From positions 5,084,001-5,148,000 of the forward strand of contig NC_049563.1 of the NCBI RefSeq assembly GCF_013368755.1: a stretch of 64,000 nucleotides of DNA, given 5' to 3'. The translations under genes were made by a program, and so were the position numbers. Source of the stretch: Talaromyces rugulosus. Lineage: Eukaryota; Ascomycota; Eurotiomycetes; Eurotiales; Trichocomaceae. Numbering within the stretch: the stretch's first letter is position 1; each line of letters opens with the position of its first letter. Of this stretch, positions 52,662-62,747 are shown one piece after another. Under the pieces are notes generated by a model. It saw only the letters and a list, made by a program, of their open reading frames with translations, was not told the DNA's origin and did not search any database.

Positions 52662-54644
52662 TCATGTTTCTCGTTTCCGGCTCTCTTCTGGATAGGGCTC
52701 TCCAACACTGTCCTGGCTCAAGACCCACGGAGGCGGTGGAACACTCTCCATCACGCTATCTGTGAGAAAGTCTCTAGCAGAAAGCAGTCGAGGCAGAGCT
52801 GGGCCTGTGCCAAGACTGCTGCTATTCTGTCTATTGATTCTGTCCACAAGCTGCGACGACTCAACCAGTACGACAGGCGCCTCTCTTGGAGGGGGCATCA
52901 TGCTGTCGCTCGTCTCCTCTTCGTGCTTCCTGGCGATTGGAGAAGATTCCGGGACCATTTGCGTTGATTTTTCCGCCTCATCACTCTGGGTTTGTGGACA
53001 AAGAATGTCCGAATGCTCATTCTTGAACTGCGCCGTCGTTTCTTTGTCCAAAGATGGTGGAGCCTTGGGCATCGAAGGCGGATCCTCAGTCTCTTCAATG
53101 GGGAATAACTCGGCCATTTTCTGACTGTTTAACATCGGTACAGGCTCGGTCGGGTACTGGGTGTACTGAGCCGGTCTGCGATAATACAACGAGGCGTCTG
53201 AGGGTAGTGCGGTATCGGAAAAGGTGTTGTAGTTTATGTCTAGGTCAGTCCCAGAGTTGGGCACATGAGGAGGTAAATCATTGGAGTCATCGCTATTTGG
53301 GATACAGTTGTCTTCCTCGACATTACTCGAGCGTTTGACCGTTGGGGTCGGTTCATTTGCCTGCTTCGGCGAATGGAGGAGTCTGTCGTCCTCAAAATCG
53401 CTATACTCGGTCTCGTCATCCGTGTCGTAGACCACTGTTTTGGAAAACGACGATGGTGGTAGTTCTGGCAACTCGGACGGTTGCTGTATTTCATCTGCTC
53501 CGGAAGGTAAAGTACTGTCAAAAGCGGAGGCAGTAGATTGATCCAAAGAGTCCACGCTTGGTCCATTGGTATTTTCATTGGCCGAGTTTTCTGCGGTTTC
53601 AGGAACAGTCGAATTTTGCCGCAATGATGACTGTGTCTGCGCGTCGCTCAGATCTCTCTGTAGTTGTTCTTGACTTGTTTTTGACGTTTTCGTAGAGAAT
53701 GCTTCTAGAGGAAGACGGGGTATGTTATGGACATCTGCAGCGGGGAGAACTTCTTGTCGAGGTGTTTCGGGTGTCTGTGAGGAGGGGATTTCGAATTTGC
53801 GTATTTTCTGAGGTGTTTGGGGTAGGGTGGTGGGAGGAGGCCTCGCTGTGACGGAGGCTGGCTCGTTGCTCAGCTTTCGTCTCTTCCTCGGGGTCGGAAA
53901 TTCGTTCCTGCCTTCTTCTGTTTCCTCTATATTCGGTGGTGGAGCCACTCTAGGCGAGTTTCTGGTCGATGCTAATGGTTCATCGTAGGATTTCAGGTCG
54001 TCATCTGAGTCTGGCAGAGGTATATAGCGCCGCACAAAATCCATTTGCGTGAGGGTCTTGTTCCCATCCTTTCCTTTCTTGGAGAATTTGTCATTTTTGC
54101 CCTTTCCAAAACCGGTATTTTTTTTCGCACTGCTATCAAATCCAACTGATTTGCGACTCTTGAACGTGGTGGACGGGATCCTGTTAGGCGAGTGTCGGGG
54201 TCTGTTCTTTTTCAAAGTAGAAGATTTTCGTTGACTTGTGCGAGGTACCGACTCGTCCTCATCCTCTGACTCATTCACAAGATCAATTATTTCGACGTCT
54301 CGTCTTCTGGGGGATGTGTTGCCGTTCTCGCCCTCGTTATCATCGTCTTCCAACAAATCCCTATCTACACTAGGCGACTCTGTTTGGGAGACAATCTGCG
54401 TCAGAGTAATCTGACTATCCCAATCTCGCAACCCACGAACTCTGCGTGGTTTCAAACTCGATCCAATAATCGACGATGGTATTATCTCGTTCTTCTCCGC
54501 CCTTTGTCGTCTCGCCTTTGTAGTCGTTGCGACTGCTCTAGTGTATGCCGTGCGTCTCGCCAGGGACTCAACCGGTGTGCTTGGGGTGTTCGTTCGAGTT
54601 GGGTCATCGCGCTGGGTTTTCCGGCCCTTTTCTTCTGAACCCAT
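52662..54644 (-). CDS. disordered nuclear protein with SUMO-interaction-like motif, unknown function
   Basis: Single exon of 660 residues, not recognised. It is almost entirely low complexity: basic near the N-terminus (RRTAYTRAVATTTKARRQRA; SSLKPRRVRGLRDWDSQ), then Ser/Asp/Glu/Pro-rich. Notable motifs: two TLTQ boxes (QITLTQIVSQ and NKTLTQMDFVRRYIPLPDSD); a canonical SUMO-interaction-like core, VEIIDLVNESEDEDE, hydrophobic and followed by acids; clusters of SP/TP; and a proline-rich segment (PPPTTLPQTPQKIRK). Long runs of charged serine-rich sequence suggest a phosphorylated scaffold working in chromatin or genome maintenance. It lies in tandem with Rad4, whose stop is 240 bp from its start, but a functional link is only a guess. 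Confidence 0.75.
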   Translation of the reverse strand: MGSEEKGRKTQRDDPTRTNTPSTPVESLARRTAYTRAVATTTKARRQRAEKNEIIPSSIIGSSLKPRRVRGLRDWDSQITLTQIVSQTESPSVDRDLLEDDDNEGENGNTSPRRRDVEIIDLVNESEDEDESVPRTSQRKSSTLKKNRPRHSPNRIPSTTFKSRKSVGFDSSAKKNTGFGKGKNDKFSKKGKDGNKTLTQMDFVRRYIPLPDSDDDLKSYDEPLASTRNSPRVAPPPNIEETEEGRNEFPTPRKRRKLSNEPASVTARPPPTTLPQTPQKIRKFEIPSSQTPETPRQEVLPAADVHNIPRLPLEAFSTKTSKTSQEQLQRDLSDAQTQSSLRQNSTVPETAENSANENTNGPSVDSLDQSTASAFDSTLPSGADEIQQPSELPELPPSSFSKTVVYDTDDETEYSDFEDDRLLHSPKQANEPTPTVKRSSNVEEDNCIPNSDDSNDLPPHVPNSGTDLDINYNTFSDTALPSDASLYYRRPAQYTQYPTEPVPMLNSQKMAELFPIEETEDPPSMPKAPPSLDKETTAQFKNEHSDILCPQTQSDEAEKSTQMVPESSPIARKHEEETSDSMMPPPREAPVVLVESSQLVDRINRQNSSSLGTGPALPRLLSARDFLTDSVMESVPPPPWVLSQDSVGEPYPEESRKRET

Positions 54645-54884
54645 ATCAGCGAGCGGTCATATGGATGCATGAGGGGCAAGTATTGTTCGTGAGAGAGTTC
54701 GGGAGACGCGTCGCTGGAGACGCGTTTTTGCCGGGCCCGCACTTTTCCCTTTTCGGCTATATTGCCAGATGCCTAGTCTTGCACAGCTTCAAGCTTCTAC
54801 TTTGCGACCATTTTTGAATATTATGTTATTACTATTCCAATCGTGATTCGTAAATGCTATAGATACATCTCCCAATAAATGTAC

Positions 54885-57810
54885 TCAATCAGACAGGAGC
54901 CATTCCGGCTCAGCATCTTCGTCCTCGGGGTCATGCGACAACAAGGACCCTCTTTCAACACTGCTATCTGAATCATCCTCTACAAGTTGCGGAGATGGTA
55001 CACGCGATGCATGACGGGAGTGGGATCTGGACAAGACTTCCACGCTGACAGAGGGAGATCCCGGGCCGGTAGACGAGTCAATCAAGATGGGCGCGCTGTT
55101 GGAGAATCCTTTGGTGGTGTCTTCGTCTTCTTTCTCGGGCTCTGGCGTATCTTCTGTTAGATCAAATGGTGGACTATATACAGCGTCAGACTGCTCTTTC
55201 TTCGAGACAACAATTAGATTGTATCGAGGCACTTTTCTTCTCGGTTGCGCCGGGGTCAAAGTAGCGGGCTCGGAAATGTGCTCGGGCTGAACAGCTCTGG
55301 GATCTTCTGTGATCTCGACTTCGGGTATAAACCCTCCTCCACCAAACTCATCGTCATCAGGGATGAACCCGCCGCCATCACTTGGTGGAATTTCACCGGC
55401 ATTGCTGTCCGAGACAAAGTCTGTGTTGTTATAGGACATACTGGTAGGCTCAGCAACGTCCTCGTCCGACTCCGGGAGGAAACCCCCTCCTCCTTCTTCA
55501 GGCTCCGGCTCGTATGTATCATCCTCTGATAGCTGCTCATTTTGGCCGTCTTCAGAATCCTCTTCCTCAGATGCATAAGCCTTGACTTTTTCGGCGATTC
55601 GCAATTTCAGTAAAAAGTGTTTCCACACACGTAATGCTTCCCGCGTTCTCTTGTCTAGTTCGGCTTGGATCTTCTCATCCTCCATACATCGAATAACCTC
55701 TTGGAGTGCCTCTCGGTATTCAATAGCTGCAACGATGCCGTTGAATACTGCTGTTCCTCGGCGCCCTTTGAACTCGAATCCCGTAACTGCTTCTGCAAAA
55801 TCAATGCCAATGATCCGCGCCGCTCGAGCTGCTTCGGGATGTTTGAGTTGAAAAGCCCCAGGTGGAATCATGCTCGGGACATAGACATCCAAATTCCCGT
55901 ACACGTTCTTTGGAATCTTTCCCTTGACCACTGGCGGAGGGCGATAAAGCTCGGTTTGGTACATAGCATATAAAGGTGTCTGCACAGGTTCCGAATCTTC
56001 AAACTCTTCCATTGTCTCATTTTTTGAGATGGCTGCTGTAACCCGTTTGAGAGGCTGCTCCCCCATTTTTATGTCCCTTCCTAGACGGTACCATCCATCG
56101 GCACTTCTAACAACATGCACATCAGCGCGTCGATAAACAGGTTCCAAGATATTCTTTTTAGAGCTCGACTTGCTCACTTCGACTTGGCCAGTGGCTCTTT
56201 TGGGGTGTATGACTTCATTTCGACGAAGATGTCTTTCCAGTGCATATACCGGGTGGTCTTTAAAGTCTTGGATATTCCGCGGCATCGGCTCAGCTGCAGC
56301 CTTGGCAGTAAGTTCGCTCGTCTCGAGCTGATCCCGATCTTCAGGAAAGGGCTTCTCGAAATGATTCATTACAACTGTCCACCAATTTTCGCCATCCTTG
56401 GTGCTTTCCACCCGTGTTTTGCGGGTCTTTGCGTTGAACGCTTTCGTATAGCGGTTAGTGACGTCTCTGGCAGAAGCATCTTCTTCGAATGCGACCACAT
56501 AAGACATACTATTGTGTCTGTCGCTCGCTGGGGGCTCGAATTTGGTATACTTTGCAACTGTTTTGGTGGTCAACGGGTCAACGGGGACCCATTTCTGGAC
56601 TGCCTCGTTGAATGCCTCTACCCAAAAGACTGGATAAGGGGAGTAGAGAAAGTTTCGCGGCCGTTCTATAGAAATCAATAGGGGCCAGATTTTGCTAAAC
56701 ACAGAATAGCTTACCAGCAGCATATGACGAGGAAGAGGCCATCTTTGATTTGAATAAAGGTTGGCCCAGTCTCCTCGGTTTGCTAGACTTATCAGTCTGC
56801 GCTGAATTTCGATCGTCGTCGGAAGATATAACAATATAATCTCTCTTTGGCTTCTCAGGACTCATTCCCTTGGCCACACCCGAAAAGGGGAGTACTTGTA
56901 TAGAGCATACCAGCCGAGCTTCCACGGCTGCGGATCGAAGCATAGCGCAGAACAGCTGCGCACCAAAGTCACGGGAGCCATGAAGCTTCTCTGCCTGTTT
57001 TCGAAAATCGTCCTTGGATAGAAGAGTCTCGGCATCACGCATGATCAGGTCCGCCCTCTCGTTCGCAGCTTGCGAATCTTCAACCCAATGCGGCCGTCGC
57101 ATACCGGGGGCTGTCACCTTGAATTGTCGTGCAAAGGCTTCGCTGGCCTGCTTAAGGCCATCTATAAACGTGGTTGAGCGATTGAACTGTGCCAATGTCT
57201 CCCTAGGATTCAAAAACCCAATTATTTGCCTATTCAAAATCTTCCTCTTGAGAAACCTTTGAGTCTCGTCGTCATTACACCAGAAATTGCGAATATAAAC
57301 GTGCTGCAACAGACAGAGCACATGAACTTTATGAATATCCAATCGTAGCCTCTTTTCAGCGCCCGAGACAGGCTTGCGTCTCTTGATAGTTGCTTTGGGT
57401 TTATCGTCAGACTGGCCAAGCGTAATCTGCAGAGGCTCGTTGCTATCCGCTATTTGGGTGCTTGTTGCGCCTGGTTGCTGAATCACAACTTCTTCCCACT
57501 CCATATCCTCTGACTCGTCATCGGATACATCGCTAGCATCCAGGTCATACGCAGTCTGCATTTGTCTTGCATTGCTATCATCATCTGATACAGCCGGCGC
57601 AACTTCGTCATTCGGCGCCGTCGCCCTTTCTCCCACCCTGCGACGTTTCAAGGGTCTAGTAGTATCATCGTCTTGTGACTCCGGCGCAGTGCGCGCTTCT
57701 TCCTCGGCGAGCATTTCTCGATATACCTCTGGAATATCAAAATTCTCATCTTGGCCACGACGAGCAGGTGCGCGCCGGCGGCCTCGGGCAAAGCTGGCCC
57801 CGCGAGGCAT
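54885..57810 (-). CDS. rad4: DNA damage recognition protein Rad4 / XPC
   Basis: Global-genome nucleotide excision repair factor that detects distorted DNA with Rad23. Two exons, 57810-56715 and 56665-54885, encode 958 residues; the 49-nt intron falls between SSSSYAA and ERPRNFLYSPYPVFWVEAF. The first exon has a basic/acidic N-terminus (RGRRRAPARRGQ; RPLKRRRVGE), then the first half of the transglutaminase-like fold (LDIHKVHVLCLLQHVYIRNF; RDFGAQLFCAMLRSAAVEAR). The second completes it (KWVPVDPLT; SYVVAFEEDASARDVTNRY), then the beta-hairpin domains: HPVYALERHLRRNEVIHP (BHD1), the DVHVVRSADGWYRLGRDIK region (BHD2) and NVYGNLDVYVPSMIPPGAFQ (BHD3). An acidic tail with repeated EEGGGGFLPESDE / GGGFIP boxes closes the protein. 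Confidence 0.95.
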
Positions 57811-58524
57811 GGTCGAGTATGCCCAGTTGATAGTTAGATGCTATGTATCTCCCATTGTTGTTGTTGTGGCCGGTACCAACTGTACCAATAGCCTGTGTCT
57901 ATATGGGCCCTTTGCCCTTTTGTACTGGTCGTGTATTATCCATTAAAAAAGGACGTCAGCGAGAGTTGTATAACATCGACAAGAGAAACAGCCCGGAGAC
58001 ATGATCTTCCGCCCCGAGCCAATCAGCAGCGTAGATTGCCTAGTCGAGGCCTTACTGCCTGAATCAGGTGTGAGTCAGAGTTTACAAAAATTCAATATTA
58101 TTTATTATTAATCAAGTTGGTGTTTGGGTCATTTTGCTTTGGTATTATTATTACAGAGGATATCACCCTTTATCAGTGGTTGTGTTGAATGAATAGACAG
58201 AAGCATCGGCTATATTTGTATTTATTGTGACGTCATTTGCACAGAATCATTTGCATAGACATCAATCACAGACACATGAATTTCAACGGATTTTGTAGAT
58301 ATTTATTGATTGATTCAATAAATTCATTAATTCATGCATCAGATTAATTAAATTCATACCAACAAGAGGACTAGCAAACCTGTGGTTAAATGCTCAAGTG
58401 ACCATTCCTGGCAACATCAGTATGACATAATGTTTGTTTAATGTGGACCGCGTCCAACGACAACAGCTTTTCTCGCTGTACAGCTTTTACTTTAGAATGT
58501 CATCTGTTTTCGTCTAGATTCACC
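57811..58524. promoter_or_regulatory. divergent promoter, Rad4 / pyruvate dehydrogenase E1-alpha
   Basis: About 710 bp between divergent starts. CCAATCAG near 58018-58025 is a CCAAT-box candidate. The middle is AT-rich with repeated ATTTATTGATT-like strings near 58300-58350. No gene is supported. Confidence 0.4.
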
Positions 58525-59928
58525 ATGATACCCCGTTTACTGCGACCAAAATCTATCAAGCCCGTTGCCCCCTTGCTGCAGCGATGCTCTGCGCAGCGCC
58601 GGACCCTATTGGCAGAAGCCACCAGCAGTGGTTCTATTCCCAGTGTATTACCTCTACCTCTTTGTATTGTCTAACAACAGTACTGATAATGTCCAGGGAG
58701 ATGGTGAGCCTTTTACAGTGTCAATTCCCAATGACTCCTACGACACGTACAACATCGACCCACCTCCGTACACGCTGGAAACGTCAAAAAGTGAACTGCG
58801 GCAGCTGTACAAGGACATGACAACCATCCGGTAAACCCGACCCCACTCATATATATATATATACATAACATCAATCTTAACACTATTCATTCTAGGAGGC
58901 TGGAACTAGAGGCAGACAAGCTATACAAGGAACAAAAAATCCGAGGTTTCTGCCATCTCTCCATCGGCCAAGAAGCAGTTGCCGTGGGCATTGAGCATGC
59001 CATCACAAAATCCGATCCTCTAATCACTGCATACCGCAGTCATGGCTTTACGCTCATGCGCGGCGGCACCGTACGCTCAATCATAGGCGAGCTACTAGGC
59101 AAACAGGAGGGCATATCGTACGGCAAAGGCGGCTCGATGCACATGTTCGTCAAGGGATTTTACGGCGGAAACGGAATCGTGGGTGCCCATGTCCCCGTTG
59201 GCGCCGGTATTGGGCTTGCAGAGCAGTATAATGGAAATCCGACGATGACGGTGGATTTGTATGGCGACGGAGCTGCCAATCAGGGTCAGGTGCATGAAGC
59301 GTTTAACATGGCGAAATTATGGAATCTGCCAGTTCTGTTTGGTTGCGAGAGTAGGATATCCTCCCGCTGAACTGTTGACAAAAACTTATTTGCTAACATT
59401 GGATCAGATAACCAATACGGAATGGGCACCTCCGTTGAGAGAGCATCCGCCATGACGGAATACTACAAACGTGGACAATACTTCCCCGGCATTCGGATCA
59501 ATGCCATGGATGTCCTTGCAGTATTGTCCGCTGTAAAATACGCGCGACAACTAATCACCGGTGAGCACGGTGACCATCAAGGCCCGATTCTCTATGAATA
59601 CGTGACATATCGCTACTCGGGTCACAGCATGTCTGACCCTGGCATCGCATATCGATCGCGCGAGGAGCTGCAGGAGAAGCGGAAGCAAGATCCGCTTGCC
59701 GTTCTGAAACAAAGAATGATCGAGTTAGGCGTCAACACGGAAGGTGAAATCAAGTCCATGGACAAAGAAGTCAGACGCTATGTGAGCGAGGAGGTCCAGG
59801 CTGCGGAGAAGATGGACGAGCCGCCGGCGACGCAGGATACATTGTATCAGGATATCTTTGTGCGAGGAGCGGAGCCGGATTATATGAGAGGGAGGACCGC
59901 ATGGGAGACTTATTATTATGCTAGATAA
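58525..59928 (+). CDS. pda1: pyruvate dehydrogenase E1 component alpha subunit
   Basis: Thiamine-diphosphate subunit of the mitochondrial pyruvate dehydrogenase complex. Four exons, 58525-58644, 58697-58830, 58896-59350 and 59408-59928, give 409 residues, the normal length. Residues 1-35 ([20 protein letters not shown] and on) form a clear mitochondrial presequence. Core motifs: [29 protein letters not shown], the ThDP-binding [31 protein letters not shown] across the third intron, and the regulatory phosphorylation loop [12 protein letters not shown]. The second intron contains an (AT)n tract. The C-terminal AWETYYYAR fits fungal orthologues. Confidence 0.95.
58849..58863. repeat. (AT)n microsatellite inside a pda1 intron
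   Basis: An uninterrupted AT dinucleotide run within the second intron of the pyruvate dehydrogenase gene, probably length-variable between strains. Confidence 0.7.
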
Positions 59929-60271
59929 ATGAGGGCTTTGAGCCACGGATTTCATATCCCTAACAATGACATGTCATGTGTGATACGTTGTCCCAGACAA
60001 ACGGGCAAACAATAGCAAGCGGAGATACTATAGGAATTTGGCTGCGTCAGCTCGTCTTTTTTCCAAACATTATGCCAGTTTCCAGCTCAAATCCTATCTA
60101 TAAATGTCAGCTTTCCTTCCCCATCTTGCCATGATGCCATCCAGATCTCAGTGTCAAGACAACTTCCAAGATATCAGCTTCGCTTCTTATCAACAAAACC
60201 ATACCAGAGGTTGTACTTTTAGTCAAAATTTCTCAGAACGAGCAAGGACAGCACCGATCCTATCTTGCATA

Positions 60272-60694
60272 ATGGCGGAACCTGTCGGCACGGCGCCTTC
60301 TTCTGAACCTACCCCAGACCCTTCCCCTGCAGGCTCAGTAATTCCTATTGCAGAACATATCAAACACCAGCATCCCAAAAGCACTCCTCCACACGAGGAC
60401 TGGACATATGTCGATTTCGCCTTAATCCAGGACAAAGTGCTTCGCCACCTACATAGAAAACTAGGAAAAGACAATGTGACAAGCTTGCGGGTCCAAATAG
60501 GGTACCGTGACACGATTGGGCTCGGAGTTATCGGGATTGTACTCAAGGAGAACATAGCGCACAACTGGGTGACGCTGAATAGCGACATTGAGACTATTGC
60601 ACGGCATAACTTGAGGAAGGAGAAGCCGGGGTTTGGCTTGATCCACCTGGAAATTTCATATCAATTGTTACCGCCTGTGCCTTTAATCCGTTGA
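60272..60694 (+). CDS. small conserved-looking protein of unknown function
   Basis: Single exon. The open frame begins at 60104, but the ATG there sits inside a TATA-like CTATAAATG, so the start at 60272 (MAEPVGTAPSSEPTPDPSPA) is preferred; that gives 140 residues. After a Pro/Ser-rich leader comes a compact region with alternating hydrophobic and charged residues: DWTYVDFALIQDKVLRHLHR, DNVTSLRVQIGYRDTIGLGV, IGIVLKENIAHNWVTLNSDI and a last strand GFGLIHLEISYQLL. This looks like a small folded alpha/beta domain. I do not recognise the family. It lies in tandem after pyruvate dehydrogenase E1-alpha. Confidence 0.6.
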   Translation: MAEPVGTAPSSEPTPDPSPAGSVIPIAEHIKHQHPKSTPPHEDWTYVDFALIQDKVLRHLHRKLGKDNVTSLRVQIGYRDTIGLGVIGIVLKENIAHNWVTLNSDIETIARHNLRKEKPGFGLIHLEISYQLLPPVPLIR

Positions 60695-61417
60695 TATACA
60701 TGGCTAATGTTAACTAGATTTTCAAAATAATATCACAAATCTTCCATATCAGCTTTTCCACAACCTGTGGGCATTGTAGTTGTACTTGATTCTTTTTGTC
60801 CGCCAATTCGTCCGTCACGGAAATGGAAATGAGAACAGCCGAATCCAACTCCACATTATTTCATTCATAGTTCCCAACAGCTCAAGCACTAGTACTAGGA
60901 AGTGGGTATTCTTCACTGTTGTTAATGCTCCTACTATGTACATACTTCTAAATGTGAATTGCTTTGTATCCTAAGAATACATAGTGTGCATATTTTTTCC
61001 CTTAGCATAAGCGTCTAATAGCCTCTACAAATCAGTTACTCAAAAAAATGTCTCAAACTGACTCGCCAATGCATGCAAGCAGATATATCCACAACCAACA
61101 TGAGACCACGGCGACTCAATAATACATACTCAATAATACATACGTAGTCGGGACAATTTCTTCAAAAGCCCTGTAAGGTGAGAAAAAGCGCATAATTCCA
61201 ACTTTATACCAGAAAAACAATGGATAAAATTATTACCAGTTTATACCAAGGGGGTGTCACCTGAGGCAGGCTAAGTAAAGGACTTGGCGGTATAGAATGT
61301 ACAGAACGGCAGGGATCTACAATGCATCACCCTCTTTTTTTAAAAAAAATTATTAACGTACATATTTGTGTGCATGCTTTTCCTTTTCAATCAAATATGC
61401 AGCCACATCCTACATAT

Positions 61418-61440
61418 GAGTGTGTGTGCATGTGTGTGTG
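61418..61440. repeat. (TG)n-like microsatellite
   Basis: GAGTGTGTGTGCATGTGTGTG, a slightly interrupted TG repeat in a gene-free spacer. Confidence 0.7.
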
Positions 61441-61540
61441 ATACATCTCATGAGGGATTAAATTGTGCCACAAATATTTATTCTATCCACACAAGCAGTG
61501 TCACTTTTAAATTTCTTGTACATATAGAGATGTAGATAGT

Positions 61541-61587
61541 AGTAATAAATATAAATATATATATATATAAATAAATAAAATAAAAAA
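61541..61587. repeat. AT-rich simple repeat
   Basis: A run made only of A and T, first AAATATAAATATATAT-like, then AAATAAATAAAATAAAA, in the spacer before the small 62.4-kb gene. Confidence 0.7.
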
Positions 61588-62392
61588 GGGTTGGTGATCA
61601 TGGATATAAACTGCCTGGTTCCCGCTGTCGGGCCGCTGCCACACCCGAAGACGGCAAAAGGTGGCTGTCTTACTCCGAATTCCGTAATGAGTTTAATGCA
61701 CAGCCAGCTAGCTGCGTGGCTAGTCTGAATAAATAATAATGACAGCCTAGTAATGAAACGAATTCAAGGCATAAACCCTTCTCCCCGGACTTAGGTCGGT
61801 TGCGCGCGGATGGCGAAGCAAGGAAGGACGTCCATTCGGATGGCTGCATTAGCAATTGCGCACATAGTTCGTCGTAATGTATTATGTATACACATTTCAA
61901 TGTGTATAGAACTAAGAAGACGTCGTCCCCGTGTCATGGCTGTCGATCTACCACCTACGTACATCTGGACAATGATACCTGTCATCCGGATAAGAGTACT
62001 ACAGAATCCCAAACTAAGGGTTCCCTTTTTGGTGTGGTGATTATAAAGGTCTGATGATACCAGTACGGACTCCGGAGTAGAGACTGGGAAGTTGGACCTG
62101 GAACTGGAACTAGAAGTGCCATTGTTCATTCAAAAAACAACAAATATATATTTTTGATTGACTGATTACTTGTTTCGTACTCCTGCACTCTCCGGGCTGT
62201 CCGGCAAGACCTATCGTCACATCAACTCCCCCACTTATAGCTGTGTGATATTATGGTGCGACATGCTCCACGTTGGCATTTACGCTACCAACGCTGAAGT
62301 AGTGATTCATCGGCAGGATGGCTTTGGTATGATCAGCAACGACTTATAAAAGGGTTCAGATAGCCTCCTGGTTTCCGTACATACATATCACA

Positions 62393-62640
62393 TCACTTTT
62401 GCTCTTGGTCTTGGGCAGCAAACGATTCCAGGATTTGCTTTCCTTCTCTGGCATCTTCTTCTTTCCAAGGCTTCAAGCCAAAACTGGTTAGAAACCCAGT
62501 CCAGCCACCGTAGGATTTGACGATCACCCGTTCGGCCGGGGTAAGAGGAGGTTCTATAGCGATATCCCACGTCGTTAGCAACGATCAAGCCCAACGGCTA
62601 GGCTGAGGGTTAACGCACGCAAAGAGTCGCTGGCAGGCAT
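62393..62640 (-). CDS. 60-residue protein of unknown function
   Basis: Two exons on the minus strand: 62640-62619 (22 nt, MPASDSL plus one base) and 62553-62393, joined by a GTGCGT..TATAG intron of 65 nt. The product is about 60 residues: MPASDSLQPPLTPAERVIVK, then SYGGWTGFLTSFGLKPWKEE and a helical, charged tail. The composition and the LTPAERVIVKSYGGW / FGLKPW pattern look like those of a conserved fungal microprotein rather than a chance frame, although I cannot name the family. There is no signal peptide, and the FLTSFGLKPW stretch is only weakly hydrophobic. It is divergent from the P450 gene, with starts about 107 bp apart, so the two may share a promoter. Confidence 0.6.
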
Positions 62641-62747
62641 TTTGTTCGAGGTTTTCGACAGAGGTTGATTGTTTGGTTGTTTAATTGACAGAACTGTCAA
62701 GACAAGATTTGAAGAGGTGAAAGAAGAAAGAACGGCAAGGCCCCACC

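Larger units (their letters stand above)
60695..62392. other. gene-free spacer with simple repeats
   Basis: About 1.7 kb. It contains a (TG)n-like tract at 61418-61440 and an AT-rich TATA/AATA repeat at 61541-61587. The open frames near 61670-62130 lie on both strands over the same bases and have no family resemblance. No RNA gene was found. Confidence 0.4.

Noticed and set aside
61670..62129. Overlapping frames on both strands in the spacer before the 60-residue gene
   Set aside because: Conflicting frames over the same bases, no motifs, flanked by simple repeats.
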